Source: Rhyacichthys aspro
Taxonomy: Eukaryota; Chordata; Actinopteri; Gobiiformes; Rhyacichthyidae
Reading direction: 5' to 3'
Length of the DNA: 64,000 bases
NCBI GenBank assembly: GCA_036850595.1
Contig: CM072168.1
Coordinates: forward strand, 13,135,982 to 13,199,981
In this document: in pieces, positions 26,401-37,339 of the stretch
Layout: each line of letters starts with the position of its first letter
Position numbering within the stretch: the first letter of the stretch is position 1
Translations under genes and position numbers: made by a program
Notes under the pieces: generated by a model
What the model was told of the DNA's origin: nothing
What the model saw: only the letters and a program-made list of their open reading frames with translations
Databases searched by the model: none

Positions 26401-29400
26401 TCACATATGGTGAATATGTGTTGTTGCTTCTGTGCAGCATCATGTGGTCTTAAGACTTCATTTGACGCAGGGTATCATGTGATCAACTCTGCCACTGACG
26501 ACAGTGAGGTCATGGCATCTGAGAATCTGGCAATGAACAATGGTGAGAGAGTGCTTTATGTAATACTCAATAAATTACTAATGGTATGCAAATCACTGTG
26601 CATACTATATACTGTAGGTATAGTATAGTATTGTTCTTATGTTTTATCAGTAAAAAGGAGAAATATAGGACATATTTCTCCTTTTTACTGATAAAACATA
26701 AGAACAATACTAGTCAGTTAATCCGGAACATTTTATTCTTGGTGCATGCATCAACTGATGTTTGTTCCCTTTTTGCTCTGACATTTTCTTTCAAATTGTC
26801 ATTAGAAAATTTGAGCCAGTGAGTCAGCACTAGACACATTCCCATATAAACCTTGGTCACCTCTAAAGCAAGGTACAAAATGGCACTACGTTTAAAATGT
26901 GAAGCATACATTTCCACACTCATGCTTATGAACATGTGCTACTACTTAACCATGCACATTTTTGTCATCTGGTGAAGAAATAAGCAATTGCAGAGTTAAA
27001 AGGTAAGTAATGAGCCAAAAAAAAAAAAGCTCTGTGTTGCATCATGCATTTCTTTTAACCATACTTTCCAAAGCAAAAACACACAACAGCTTCCTGTTGC
27101 CTGAAACAAAAGCAGCAGGGTGAGCGAGGTTCGACAAGATTGGGAAATTATTAACATTGTTTACTCTGCAACAGACAGACAGACATGCTGCCATGTCACC
27201 AGCCACTGCAGGCGGATAAGCCAGTCAGGGCTTGTCTGGCCTGGATGGAGCACTGAGACCCTTGGGCAATGGTTAGACTGGTTCTTTGGGTGTCTCTGTT
27301 TATTCTCCTACTACAATCCAGTAGCCTCTGCCAGACACAATAAATCTACAAGGTGTTTAGACATTTTGTCATTCACCTTTCCTTCTTGCTGTATATTAGG
27401 AGGCTGTTAGCAATTAAAGAACTTTGTCACTTCATGCATTAGATAGGACCTGTTTACAGTCGATCAGTTGGAACCAGCACATCTAGCGCAAAAGAATGTC
27501 TTACCTACCTAGAAAATAGGAAAATGTGAGGATTTAGTTAAAAAGTGAATGAGTGTGTTCTTGTGGCCAACTTCACCAAGTCCAAAAGCTACAAAATACA
27601 GAACCAAGAGACAATCAGTGAATGAATTATTAGCAAGTCTGTCCGTTGAGAAAATTCCCTACTAACAAGACTGCTTTGCAGTTTCTGTCTAACAGTTAGT
27701 GTAGTTGTCATCACCACAGATGTATAAGTGAGTATGAGAGTTGATTCTTACAGCTCAAAAATTATCGTACCAGCTGTGAAGATGAAACATTTCTCAGAAT
27801 CGTCTCTGATAATTTATTTCACTGAACATTTGCAAAACCAGTGAAGTTGTTTGAGCCTTGGAAATACATCATTTTTTATATGAGATGCTTTAGCTCACAT
27901 TAATGTCAGAATGGCAACTTTAAGGTGACACCTGTAAATATTTACTGAATATTATACAATTCCTGAGAGTAGAGGGGGAGGGCTGGCGAAATAACTGCCC
28001 TTTTTTCTGTTTGTTTTTTTAACTCAAGGATAAAATTTCAGTCATGTGCTTTGGCAAACACGAAGTAGATGTTATAAATGCAAATGGGTGGAGAGTAAAA
28101 AGCGTATAAAAAGACCAGAATTATGACAAATAATGACTTAATAATTTATGAATTTTGAAAGAGTCGGTAAGACCCAGACACAGTTTTTGCATATGTTTTA
28201 TCACTTGTAGCTGAACACTGTCCAATATTTCAAGAGTACACATCCAAATTGCTTACATAAATACAATAGACAAACAATTGCACAACACGACGGCCCCAAG
28301 GCATCACTCAAGACTATCCATTACGGTGCCTGTCAGCCGCCTATCAGCCAGCAGTAAAAAGCCTAATGCATGCCAGAAAAGATTGTTGTCTGCAGTTCAT
28401 TTTATCCAGAGGCCCACTGTCTTTAATAATGAATACTTTATTGTCCGACCACGTTTTTATGTTCTTATGTGAAGTTCTCGCATTCAATATTATCAGAGAA
28501 TATGCGGTATATTGTATGTAAAATCAAGCTGTACAATGAGCTATGACGTTTAAAAACAAATAGCAATACTGTGATTGGCAAGTGACAACGGGAAAACTTA
28601 CAGTACACCTTATTACTATTCATGTGGTCATAATGTAACCAATCAGCCAATGGTTTTGTGTTCCCAGACTTCAGTGACCAGCTGTTGGAGGTGGTTGGTC
28701 TGGAAGGGGCCATAGAGATGGGACAGATCTACACGGGACTGAAGAGTGCAGGACGCCGACTGGCCCAGTGTACCAATGTCACCATCAGGTCAGTCTTTAC
28801 AGCCTCTGTCTTGCTCTGGTGTGTCTGTTCTCAGTTCTCTTCATCTGTAGCTGCCATTCGCTTTGTGTCTGCGTAACCTACTGGAAAGTGAAACATACAT
28901 GTATGCATGTAGGCTCAAAAATGTATTTCCTGAGTGCTCTGTGCCCTCAAAAAGTGTAGCTGTTAAATTATATATGTAAGCAGAAACAGTCAGTGATCCT
29001 TAGATTCTGAGAGGTTCTAGTGTGCAATATCTGTCTGACTTGAGAAAAAAGTTCAATTAATTTCATGTTCAATACAACGCTGTACCAAGGAGGTGACATT
29101 GACAAGCTGTTTCTGCTCCTAGAAATGATTTTCCTAGAACTGAATTAAAAGTGCATTCTCCCATACTGTGTTTGTTTAGCTGGAGAGGCAAGTATAAAAG
29201 TCTTAAATCAACTTTTGACTGTGTGTGTGTACAGTATGTCTCAGAGTTTAAACAGTGGGGGCCTGTCTGGGAATGAGTCTCATGGGAACAAAGGGTTCAG
29301 TGTTTGACCCTGTCCTGGGACAGTGTGAACAGGCCTCTCATGCCTCAGAAGTGCGTGTGATCTGACCTTCACAACCTCCCAAACCACTGCATCCAACCCT

Positions 29401-30322
29401 CCTCTCTCTGCCCCCAACCCCCTCCTCCCTGCTCTCTCCTCACAGGACGTCCCGACGGCTGCCGATGCAGATTGACGGTGAGCCGTGGATGCAGCCGCCA
29501 TGTACGGTAAGACCAAATGTACTACCCCTTCTGAAGCACAATGAGCACATACAGTACTGTGTCAAACTTTAAGTCAGGTTAGCTGAATGCTTTCAAAAAT
29601 ATAACATTTAAATGTTTAAATGGAAAATAAGCAACTTCACACATACAGCAAAACCATATAACCAGTGTCATTAGGGACTATCTTCAGGGTAAAGAGGAAC
29701 AAGGATAGAAAAATAGAAAAAAGCATTCTTTCCTTACAGCATTAATTTAACTTTAATAACGTGTTGTAGAATAGCCAAACACAAAAGGTGCTATCTTTAG
29801 TCACCTATGTACTAACACCAAAATTCCCCCAAAAAACAAAAAAAAATTTCAAAAAATTCCACTGATCAAAGCAAGTCTTAACTGTGTGTGGCCAACACTC
29901 TTTACTTTCATAAAAGGAGGACATCAGCAATAACTTATTCAACAGAACATTTCAAACATTGTGTGTTTGGTTATTGCAGACTGATGAGGATGGATGGTAG
30001 AAGGGCTATTAGAAGGCGGTTATGCTATATGGATTTTGTGCAAGGCCACTGATTTTGTCTGTTTTAAAGCTGTAGACTATTTTTAAATAGAGTGTTGAAA
30101 TAACTTTCTGTAGTATAAAGAGATATGTCAACCTTGAATGGAAAAAAACGTATTCAGAACAACATTGCTGCAGAAATTCTTTATTTTAATGATTTATAGT
30201 CTATTTTTATGTGATTGTTTCAGATACGAATCACACACAAGAACCAGGTCCCCATGCTGCTGGGTCCACCACAGAAGACACCGTTCTTTTTCTTCAAGAA
30301 ACGCAACCGGAGTCGTGACTAA
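323..30322 (+). CDS. dgkg: Diacylglycerol kinase gamma (3' part of gene, 14 exons)
   Basis: The enzyme phosphorylates diacylglycerol to phosphatidic acid and so damps DAG/PKC signalling. Coding exons read from splice sites: 323-439, 937-1035, 1827-1937, 2019-2092, 2997-3071, 4996-5081, 5308-5397, 6301-6461, 14819-14883, 19342-19432, 20440-20641, 28668-28788, 29446-29506, 30224-30322 (TAA at 30320). Phases join without a break to give 483 residues. In local numbering, the Cys/His-rich second half of C1 is at 1-55, a poorly conserved linker at 73-109, and the catalytic domain starts near 110 with NPKSGG. The glycine-rich GGDGTVGW is at 175-182, followed by LGTGNDLARCLRWGGG and the accessory domain. 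The EF hands and first C1 lie left of the window. Short matches such as DRCHRSIKCYQ, DKANFA, GGYEGGSL and the Lys/Arg-rich tail favour DGKG over DGKB, though some stretches look DGKB-like. The etv5 neighbour also favours DGKG. The class is certain; the gamma call is likely. Confidence 0.9.
440..2996 (+). other. dgkg: dgkg introns between C1, linker and first catalytic exons
   Basis: Four introns (440-936, 1036-1826, 1938-2018, 2093-2996) have GT-AG ends. The 81-bp intron at 1938-2018 is near the minimum for vertebrates. Besides the motif noted at 681-694 and an RFX-like motif at 2427-2440, I see only AT-rich sequence, including an A/T simple stretch at about 2943-2972. Confidence 0.6.
681..694 (+). 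promoter_or_regulatory. CTCF-like core motif in dgkg intron
   Basis: CCACTAGATGGCAC fits the commonly used CTCF core CCASYAGRKGGCRS at all 14 positions on the + strand. A motif match does not show binding, and such motifs also occur by chance or within repeats. Confidence 0.35.
3072..4995 (+). other. dgkg intron with a possible nested small gene or remnant
   Basis: This 1.9-kb intron lies between the NPRQVY exon and the GGDGTVGW exon. Most of it is unremarkable. From about 4,170 to 4,950 it holds an ATG with a basic, Ser-rich leader-like reading frame (4171-4256). A polypyrimidine tract and AG (acceptor at 4524-4525) follow. A 192-base open frame (4634-4825) and an AATAAA (about 4943) complete the set. 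I do not recognise the peptide, and no single splice model joins all parts cleanly, so it is not called as a gene. Confidence 0.3.
5398..6300 (+). other. dgkg: dgkg intron, nothing specific seen
   Basis: A 903-bp AT-rich GT-AG intron between the LGTGNDLARC exon and the YEGGSL exon. No repeat, RNA gene or protein likeness was recognised. Confidence 0.6.
6817..6829. promoter_or_regulatory. RFX X-box-like palindrome
   Basis: GTTGCTTAGCAAC has perfect 5-bp inverted half sites (GTTGC/GCAAC) around a 3-bp spacer, as in X-boxes bound by RFX factors. It is intronic in dgkg. Binding is not shown. Confidence 0.35.
14371..14402. repeat. (AAT)n microsatellite inside the interspersed repeat
   Basis: About ten ATA/AAT units form an uninterrupted run within the larger repeat. 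Such a run is typical of the 3' part of this fish repeat type. Confidence 0.9.
14489..14524. repeat. Hairpin 1 of the repeat 3' region
   Basis: Arms GGGGTCAACAACGAGC and GCTCGTGTTGACCCC pair around GCTTA with a single bulged base. It is the first of three palindromes in the 3' end of the interspersed repeat. Confidence 0.85.
14648..14680. repeat. Hairpin 2 of the repeat 3' region
   Basis: Arms CTCAATGACGAGCGC and GCGCTCGCCATTGAG pair around TTC, with one A/C mismatch (G-U if the opposite strand is transcribed). The GAGCGCTT core resembles that of hairpin 1, which suggests a shared origin or selection for the fold. Confidence 0.85.
14693..14713. repeat. Hairpin 3 of the repeat 3' region
   Basis: GCAGTGCG and CGCACTGC form a perfect 8-bp stem around CTGCG. 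The hairpin starts 13 bp after hairpin 2 and lies 45 bp before the repeat's right edge. Confidence 0.85.
14884..19341 (+). other. dgkg: dgkg intron (4.5 kb), nothing specific seen
   Basis: AT-rich GT-AG intron between the DASIAHRF exon and the MKNKLWYFEF exon. I found no transposon ends, RNA genes or protein likeness. Short open frames on both strands (for example 17640-17939 on the - strand) lack splice or family support. Confidence 0.55.
19553..19586 (+). repeat. Probable tail fragment of a fish retroelement
   Basis: AATTTCCCTTGTGGATCAAT followed by AAAGT resembles the 'ATTTCC..GGGATCAATAAAGT' tail found at the 3' end of many fish retroelement copies. Only the tail is seen, in a 1-kb dgkg intron (19433-20439). 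The family is inferred from memory of the motif. Confidence 0.45.
24010..24576. mobile_element. Non-autonomous TIR element with TA duplication (Tc1/mariner-like)
   Basis: The ends are 28-bp inverted repeats, TACCGTATTTTCC...AAGGCGCA, matching at 27 of 28 positions (ACACT on the left, GCACT as read inward from the right). TA sits at both outer edges. Internally the TTATAAGGCGCA motif is repeated near both ends (about 24042-24056, 24109-24120 and 24502-24513), giving long subterminal complementarity. At 567 bp it has no transposase frame, so it is a deletion derivative or MITE. The TA flanks suggest the Tc1/mariner superfamily; the exact family is not assigned. Confidence 0.85.
26626..26712. 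repeat. Perfect 41-bp inverted repeat with 5-nt loop
   Basis: The left arm 26626-26666 starts TAGTATTGTTCTTATGTTTT. The right arm 26672-26712 is its exact reverse complement at all 41 positions, and the loop is AGGAC. It lies in the 8-kb dgkg intron and would fold as a 41-bp perfect stem in the dgkg pre-mRNA. It could be a recent inverted duplication by template switching, a young miRNA-like hairpin, or an assembly artefact. No transposon ends are seen. Confidence 0.95.
28789..30223 (+). other. dgkg: Last two dgkg introns, nothing specific seen
   Basis: Introns 28789-29445 and 29507-30223 flank the small TSRRLPMQIDGEPWMQ exon. The first ends in a long pyrimidine-rich tract before CACAG. No other feature was recognised. 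Confidence 0.6.
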
Positions 30323-30742
30323 AGACATATACTATAGAAAAACACAAATACTGAATATATATGCACACACCTAGCCTTTTGCTACTGTATAGGCAGCTTC
30401 ATAAAATGACTGGTATGTTCTTCCTTGATTGGAGAAGTGATCATTTAATTTACAAGCTCATATTTGACAAGAGGATTCTCAGTGACCAAAAGTATAATTT
30501 CCCAAAGGACTCTGCAAATCCTACAAGAACTACAAGACTCAGAAAATCGACCAAGTCCTGTGTAAGCACCCTCTCCGTCTGTTTTCATGGATTTGGCCTC
30601 TCACCCTCACATACCCAGCCATATACCAGTGCTGCACTGCCTGCTCAGTACAACTTTGGTTGTTGGGATAAACTTGCAGCTTAAGGCAAAATAGTAGACG
30701 GTAAAACTGTAATGATGGACATATCCAGAGGTGAATAATAAA
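30323..30742 (+). other. dgkg: dgkg 3' untranslated region
   Basis: The sequence after the dgkg stop codon is AT-rich with no downstream exon signal. Open frames in it on either strand lack domain likeness and are taken as chance. The end is placed at the first good AATAAA. The transcript may run further, because no cleavage evidence is available. Confidence 0.55.
30737..30742 (+). promoter_or_regulatory. dgkg: Candidate poly(A) signal of dgkg
   Basis: This is an AATAAA hexamer 415 bp after the dgkg stop, followed by a T-rich and GT-containing stretch (GTTGTTTTG). It is the first canonical hexamer after the stop. Use of the site is inferred. Confidence 0.5.
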
Positions 30743-33135
30743 AGTGAACGTTGTTTTGCAGTAAAATGGACTGTTTACAAGGCTATGAGTAAGCAGAGGT
30801 AGATCCAGATCTCTGTTCAAACACCTGGATGAATAATAGAAGAGTGGCTGCTTGTTGGAGGCTGCCATGCAGGCTTCCCCACAGACTGACAACACACCAC
30901 AGCAGAGGGAAGGAGGGCCGTGGAAAAGCCTCATCCATTATTGACTTATTTTGTTTGTGGGTTGATGGCAGTGGGACGCAACAGTGAAAACATGCAGGGA
31001 TTGGAAGCCTCTCAGCGGCACTGGCCTCAAAACCTTTAAGCATGAACTCAAGGCAGAGGAAGTGCCTGTATAGGACCCACAGCAATCACAAAATGCATTG
31101 TGTCAAGATTGATAGAAGCAGATATTTGAGATGCTGTACCTCTGGTGCTTCTCTTACTTTGTGAATATAATTTATTTCCATGGTTGCTACCCGCTAGCAC
31201 TTCCATCCAGACTGACTCAGCTCCTCTGCATCGTTTGCCATAGGACGAGGTCGAGGATTGAAATAAATCCTCTCAAGGGTATAAGAGCAGGGCCCCTGGG
31301 GTTTTTATTTACCAGCGCATTGACAGGAGACCTAAAATTATCTCTGTTACAGAGTGTATGTGTGCTCCTGTGAAATCCTACGCCTAATTACCCTGTCAAA
31401 CATCAATGTGTGCTGTCGGAAGGCAAATCCTGCATGGAGCCTCTCTCTACTGTGGGCTTCTGGTGGCTTTAACTCATTGATAACTCCTTTAAATACACCA
31501 AATATACATGCAATGGTAAAGAAACAGGCACAAAATATAGAAGGAACTGTATCCGAGAAAAATATATGTTAAGAATCTATTATTAAGGGGCTGTAGGCCT
31601 GTTTATCACGAATGTATCTCACATGAATATATTCATGTCCCAAAATATTGCAAATTATATTCTATAATATAACATGTGCAAACTAAGTATATGTATATTT
31701 CTGGAAAGTAGGTGTAGCTCACATATACTGTACACACGAATGTGTTTTGAATATATCATTGTTAATGTGAAAGTCTTAGTATAGAGGGGTTTAGATCAGT
31801 GTTCTCCTCTGTTCAGAGCTGCTACAGTCACTCTCTGTCACTCAGATCTATGTCACTACATCTGTGTCAAACATAGAAGATGTCTCACTCTCATTAGAGA
31901 CAGACAAACACTTTTTTTAGAGCTTTTAGCCACAGAATCAACTGGGGAACCGCATATGATCCACCAATTCTTTATCTTTCTGTTGAAAAATAATATAATG
32001 TGTACATTAGCTGAATAGGCTGGGAATGTTCTGCTTTGTTTATGCCTTTTATAAAACTTTTTTAAATTACAAAAGCATATTTTTCCCTTGTTTTACACTG
32101 TGTCCTCACTAAGTCATATTAGGATTGTTAAAATTCAGAATTTAGAAATTCTAAACATCAAACTCTGGGCTTAGTGTGGACAGACCCATAGAGAGTCTTT
32201 TCAGCACGTGTTGCCTGTGCTGTATCTGGAGTTGGAGAAAAACCATGCATCACTGAATACAAGGTAATTCCAAATCATGTGAGGCATTTTGGCCTTGATT
32301 AAATGTGTTGGCATTATATAAAACACTTCTGTTTAAGTTTTCAAATGAAACACTTCTTAAGTGTGTATATGGAAAATAGCAGGAATTTAAAATATAGGAC
32401 TACTGCTGTTCATAACATGGAAAACCATCTTAAACTTGCTGTAAGCTGGTGGTGTTGGCAGCAGTGATGCAGGGAGTGACTGTGCAGACATTCTGATGGT
32501 ACAATCTGAGCACCACTGTGGGGTGAGGCTGCGCTGCCATCAAACCCCTGTTCCCTTTAAATACACTGAGTCATCACTCTTGCTCCCAGGCCCCACAGAA
32601 ACATCCAACTTATCCTGTGTGAGAAAAAAATACAATTTCTATCCAAATCCAATAGATTTCTAAATATAATTTTATAAAAAATGTACACATATCATATCAA
32701 CGTTTGTTTCATAATATTCACCAATTAAAGCTTTGTGATACAATAACACTGTGGAAGCACCTCATCCCTCATTGTTCCCATTGGAGCCTGGGCCCAGGAG
32801 AAGTCAGTGTTAAAAGAGTGCATGTTTACAGTAACTACATTTAACGATAGGATAGTTTTGAACAGCTATATTACCAAGTGTATATATTTGTTTGTAATAT
32901 TTTATCTGAAGTTATCTTCATCACCGCATGCCTGCTGAAACAAAGGGAGAGTGAACAAAAAGCGTGTGTGCATCAGAATATTCAAACTCATTACTTTGCT
33001 TTGCTATATCTGATATATTTATTTGTTGTGATTTTATTTTTGGTAGCATGTTCATAATCATGTTAAGGCAGTACAAAACTGTCTTGGTGAAATTAAAAGA
33101 GAAAGTAAAGATCCCAGATGTGTCTGCTATATATT

Positions 33136-33165
33136 GTGTGTGTTATTGGGGGCAATAACACACAC
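33136..33165. repeat. Short perfect hairpin, intergenic
   Basis: GTGTGTGTTATTG and CAATAACACACAC form a perfect 13-bp stem around a GGGG loop. It is probably derived from GT-rich simple sequence. Confidence 0.8.
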
Positions 33166-34584
33166 GGAGCAAGTGTGTGTTATATACATCTACAGATACA
33201 TGTTGTTTAGAAATTGTTTAATTTTGCAACATTGCAGTAAAATGTGTTGTTATTCAGTCTGCATTTCTTTAAGCAAACACGCTTTCACACTTTCTAAAAT
33301 GATGATACAGCAAAGATTTCCTAAGCTTTTGTCTCCTCCTTGTTACATACAAGAAAAGAGCTGGTGTGTGAAAATCCAACGACAGGCTTTCTCTGCTCTG
33401 CACACGTCCACTGTGTGAGAAGACACTGCCTTGATGGCTTTGGAAAATTACAAGTTTTGGACACAAACCCCTCAATTGCAAAGTGGGAAGGTTGGAAGGT
33501 TTGAGGACTTTGGCTGCTGAAACTTCATTAGCATCTGTGAACACTTCCTGAGGCCTTCACTCGTGTCATGAAAGTAAACAAAAGCATTTCCTCTGTGGCT
33601 TCACTCTGTAATACCGTGTCTCTGGGCATCTATAAATGGGATTCTCTGCTCAATCAATCAGCTCAATCAGCTGATTTATTGGTTTCTATCTGCTTTGTCT
33701 ATATGTGGAACAGCCCCCCCACCCACCTACCCCTTCATTTTACTTGGCCGACCTTCTCCTGAAGCAGAGGTGCATGTGCCCTGATCTTGTCCTTATCACA
33801 TTACCAGTATTGAGTGACTTCAGGGGCCTATAGTGCAACATCACACAACATAAATAGAGTTTGAAAAGTCTGACAGCTTCAGGGGACTGTCTGAAAAAAG
33901 ATGTTGAATTCTGAGCCAGGACTGACATGTGTAGTGTCCTGTGTACTATGTGTGTCTGCCCTCAGGGTTGGTATGACAGTGCCCTTTGAGCCCAGAGAGG
34001 GTCAAGGGCAGACCTCCCCCATGCATCCCTAGAGACCCGACAATAGAGGTTGAGGAATCAATATCTGCAGTTCTATAGTCGGCCTTTGTGTCTGCCTGTG
34101 TAGTGTGTGCACAGTTTTGGTCTGATAGAACATTTCATTCAATAAAGAGAACAAGTTAAACATGCACGTTGTCAACAATTGGTCTAAATGTTGTGATTGA
34201 ATTTGAAGAGAACAGATCAGCCTGCAGTCTGTGCTCACTTTGCTCCCTTGTGATATGATTAGCAAGGTATAAACTATACTAATGATATGATGCCTCTTGG
34301 CACACTGTGATAGTAACTGAAGGCTTTTTAAATTATCATGGGTCAAATACTATGTGAGTGACTCACTGATGGACTTGAATGAAGTGAGGAAATCTTTGAT
34401 GACAATGACTGAGTGAACAAACAATGTCTTGGGGGAGTCAGGGTACAGACCAAGACGTTAGATGATAAGCTTTAGAGATCAACTTCAAGGCCTCATGGAA
34501 GCCATTGAATTGAAATACAGAAAATGTGTGAATTTGCCTTTTCAAATTAGTCACTATATTGACAGTAATCAAGTGTTATATGAA

Positions 34585-34587
<3 letters not shown>

Positions 34588-34674
<87 letters not shown>
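34588..34674. repeat. (TA)n microsatellite, about 43 units
   Basis: An uninterrupted TA dinucleotide run of 87 bp lies in the dgkg-etv5 intergenic space. Length is likely polymorphic. Open frames reading Tyr-Ile repeats through it are artefacts. Confidence 0.98.
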
Positions 34675-34678
<4 letters not shown>

Positions 34679-37043
34679 ACTTGAGTTGCCCATTTCCTGC
34701 ACCCTACAAGTTTCATAAAGACATCACAACAGTAGTTTGTGTCCAATGCACAACAAAGAGCAAAACTCTTAATCAAAAGGGACCTATGTCTATATATATT
34801 ACATATGTGTTAAGGCCTTGTAGTTGTTTCTTGTGGAACCAGTAACAATAAATAAATAGTATGTTATTGAAAAAAGAGAGAAACATTGATGGAGGAAGAA
34901 GCCATTGAATTAAGAACTGAAAGGAACAAAAGAGATTGTAAAAGAATGTGCTGTTATACAACTGAGAGCTTCAAAAGACTCTGCCTTTGGCGAGGCTTCT
35001 TGGCTAGGCAGTTAAGATAACAAGGAACGAATTAACTCCCAAAGTGCTATTAATAGATGGCAAGTCAGATCCTGTCTCCAGCAAAGAGAACATCCAGCAG
35101 CCAGAGGCGACTGCATTGAAATGCACTTTTTGACAGATGACAGATTTGACAAGCCATAGGTCAGAATGCCAAGACACTGCATGAAGATGCTGTCACCCTA
35201 TACCACATGCCATACCACAGGGAAAAAGAAAGAATGTGAATGAGCCAAAAATTCAGATTAGGATGTTCAACCCCAAAATGATGAGTTTTAAAAATACTTA
35301 TTTGTAATTTTGGCTTGTCTTGTATTGTTCTCTGACAAAAACATTTCTGTATTTGCCATATTATATGAATATGACTTCAGCTTTCAGGGCAACATGGTCA
35401 ATAAGTCCAAAATTTAGATTATGTCTATAGTTACAAAAAAGAGGCGAGTGTCAAAAGAAAAACAATCCCTTTAATTACCTGGCCAGCAGGAGCATGTGTG
35501 CTGCGGTGCAGGAGCCCAGAGTGTGTTCTCACCTGTCTTAGAGAAAGTTGGGATTAGCCCATATTTCACCCAGGCAGCACTGACCTGGCCATTATGTCAG
35601 TGTCACACTAACCTACAGTAGTCTTTGAGGGCACCGGAAATTGGTGCCTTAAAGCCTGTCTTCGCAAACCCACTCTCACACTCCCAGTCATCCACTGGGA
35701 GAGCAATGTATACAAGCAGCATGTCACCTTTTGCATATGGCATATTTATTTTGGGAAAGAATAAGAACAGCAACACAATGTGCTCACTCTCCACACGCCT
35801 CCAAGTGACCACCCACCACATCCGTACCAGTGTAGCAGTGCAGCGTTCAGTGAACCTGCAGGCTGTGGGTTTTGCAATACTGAGATATGTCCTCTGCTAT
35901 TTAATGCTTCAACAACAAACATAATTAAATTAGATATTTTTAAACCACCCTCACGTCCCTTTTTTCCACTTCTAATGAAAGATGAGCTGCTTGCCTTTGG
36001 CCTTTTGACTTACGGGACCACTTACATAGTCATTACTGTGGCTCATGCATGTTTGACGTTCTAATATTATGGCTTCTGCAGAAGTCTTGTAATCATAGCT
36101 GCAGGGATTACACAGGATTACTGCTCTCCTAATGCAGTTCATTTAAACATTGAGTGACGTTTTCTGTGCTTTTATATGATTGATCCTTATTTAGTGACTG
36201 AGGTGATAATGGGAAAGGTTATTTATTCACGACTCCCTTTGCTTTAGGGTTTATGAGCCCTTCCTATATACACATAGATTCAAGCAGAGATTCAAGGTAG
36301 CATTTTATTTAGACAGTCATCATTTGAACATCTGTGTTTGCTGTGTGGATTAAATAAATGAAGATTAGTATTGTCTGAAGAATGTTGTTTTTAAAAGGAC
36401 AGAGCATATTTATGTTAATCATACAGGTCATTGGGATGAAAGAAATCTTTAATATAGTTTGTAATATGGTATGATAACATTTGTGTTTCTGGATAAGGAA
36501 ATTGTATTACAGTCAACTTGGATTATTCTCAAGGTTCAGATCAAGGTGATATAAATATAAATGTAGGGTTGTTCTTGCTTAAATAAACTACCATTTTGAC
36601 TTTCACTAGGAATAGCAAATAGGATAAACCCATAAAGAAAAGAAAACAAATGATGCCAAAAGAAGGTCACCTATCCTTTAGAGGATATAAAACCAATCCT
36701 TTGGGGAACATAAATAGGCTACCTTTGCCAGATTTGACACTTGAATGCAGCTGCGATTTAGATAATAACACCACTATTTATTTGTTGTAGCATGCCATTT
36801 TTTTTACTAATTATTTTGTTGCCTACTTGTTAAAAACTTCTGATCTGTGACGCAAAAAAATATATTATCATATCAGATTTTTTGTTCTTTTTTATGTGAA
36901 GAGTCCAGATAACGTCAGCGTGGGCTTGAGCGTTAGTATATTTCCACCTCAGCTGTCCCTTTAAAACTAGCTTGGCGTTGAAGGTTGAAAAAAATGTGAA
37001 TGAAGTCCAGCCATTCATAAAAATAGGCCAGTGCCGCGCTGTG

Positions 37044-37130
37044 ATTGGCTAACAGGGATTGACTGTATAATTCATGAGCTACAGAGACACTATTGGTTAC
37101 AAACTAAACAGACAGGCCGCTTTGACCAAT
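37044..37130 (+). promoter_or_regulatory. etv5: CCAAT-box cluster, putative etv5 promoter
   Basis: Three NF-Y type boxes are seen: ATTGG at 37044-37048 and 37092-37096, and CCAATCAG starting at 37126. The flank is more CpG-containing than the intergenic DNA. A TATAAT-like string is at 37066-37071. The cluster lies just upstream of a sequence ending in a good donor (AAG at 37337-37339, then GTAGGC), which is a candidate non-coding first exon. The start site itself cannot be placed. Confidence 0.5.
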
Positions 37131-37199
37131 CAGCGCCTGTCTCTGCGTGCAGCTCGAGCCCTGGGGAAAACTGGCTGGGCCATTAACGAAAAGCTCAGT

Positions 37200-37339
37200 C
37201 AAGTTTTGTGAGTCGACGGAGGTGCAGCAGTTTATCAGTGCGCAGACGATTGCCCGACTATCGACACGTTGTGTTTCAGTTTTTGGACTTATTGTTTGCC
37301 TTTTTTTGAAGTGAGGGGACGTATTAAAGCACATACAAG
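37200..37339 (+). other. etv5: Candidate non-coding first exon of etv5
   Basis: The stretch ends at CATACAAG followed by GTAGGC and could splice to the acceptor TTTTCCAG at 38498-38505, which opens the ATG exon. The left limit is a guess. PEA3-family genes usually carry an untranslated first exon, which fits. Confidence 0.4.

Larger units (their letters stand above)
20642..28667 (+). other. dgkg: Large dgkg intron (8 kb) with one transposon and one perfect hairpin
   Basis: Separates the SMHGGSNLWGE exon from the LLEVVGLEGAIEMGQ exon. It contains the TA-flanked inverted-repeat element at 24,010-24,576 and the 87-nt inverted repeat at 26,626-26,712. The rest is AT-rich with no recognised gene. 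Confidence 0.6.
30743..37039. other. Intergenic region dgkg to etv5
   Basis: About 6.3 kb lie between the dgkg poly(A) signal and the CCAAT cluster of etv5. It contains the (TA)n microsatellite at 34588-34674 and a small hairpin at 33136-33165. Several open frames of 60-130 codons occur on both strands (for example 30539-30934 - and 35625-35924 +) but show no splice sites, domain likeness or codon pattern to support a gene. Distal etv5 enhancers could lie here but cannot be recognised by eye. Confidence 0.5.

Noticed and set aside
26626..26712. Call of a miRNA gene
   Set aside because: The stem is perfect, whereas real pre-miRNAs usually have bulges and mismatches. With no small-RNA evidence it is reported only as an inverted repeat.
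30539..30934. 131-codon open frame on the - strand
   Set aside because: Overlaps the dgkg 3' UTR and beyond; no family likeness or promoter/poly(A) context was seen.
34462..34845. 127-codon open frame with Tyr-Ile repeats
   Set aside because: It is a translation of the (TA)n microsatellite.
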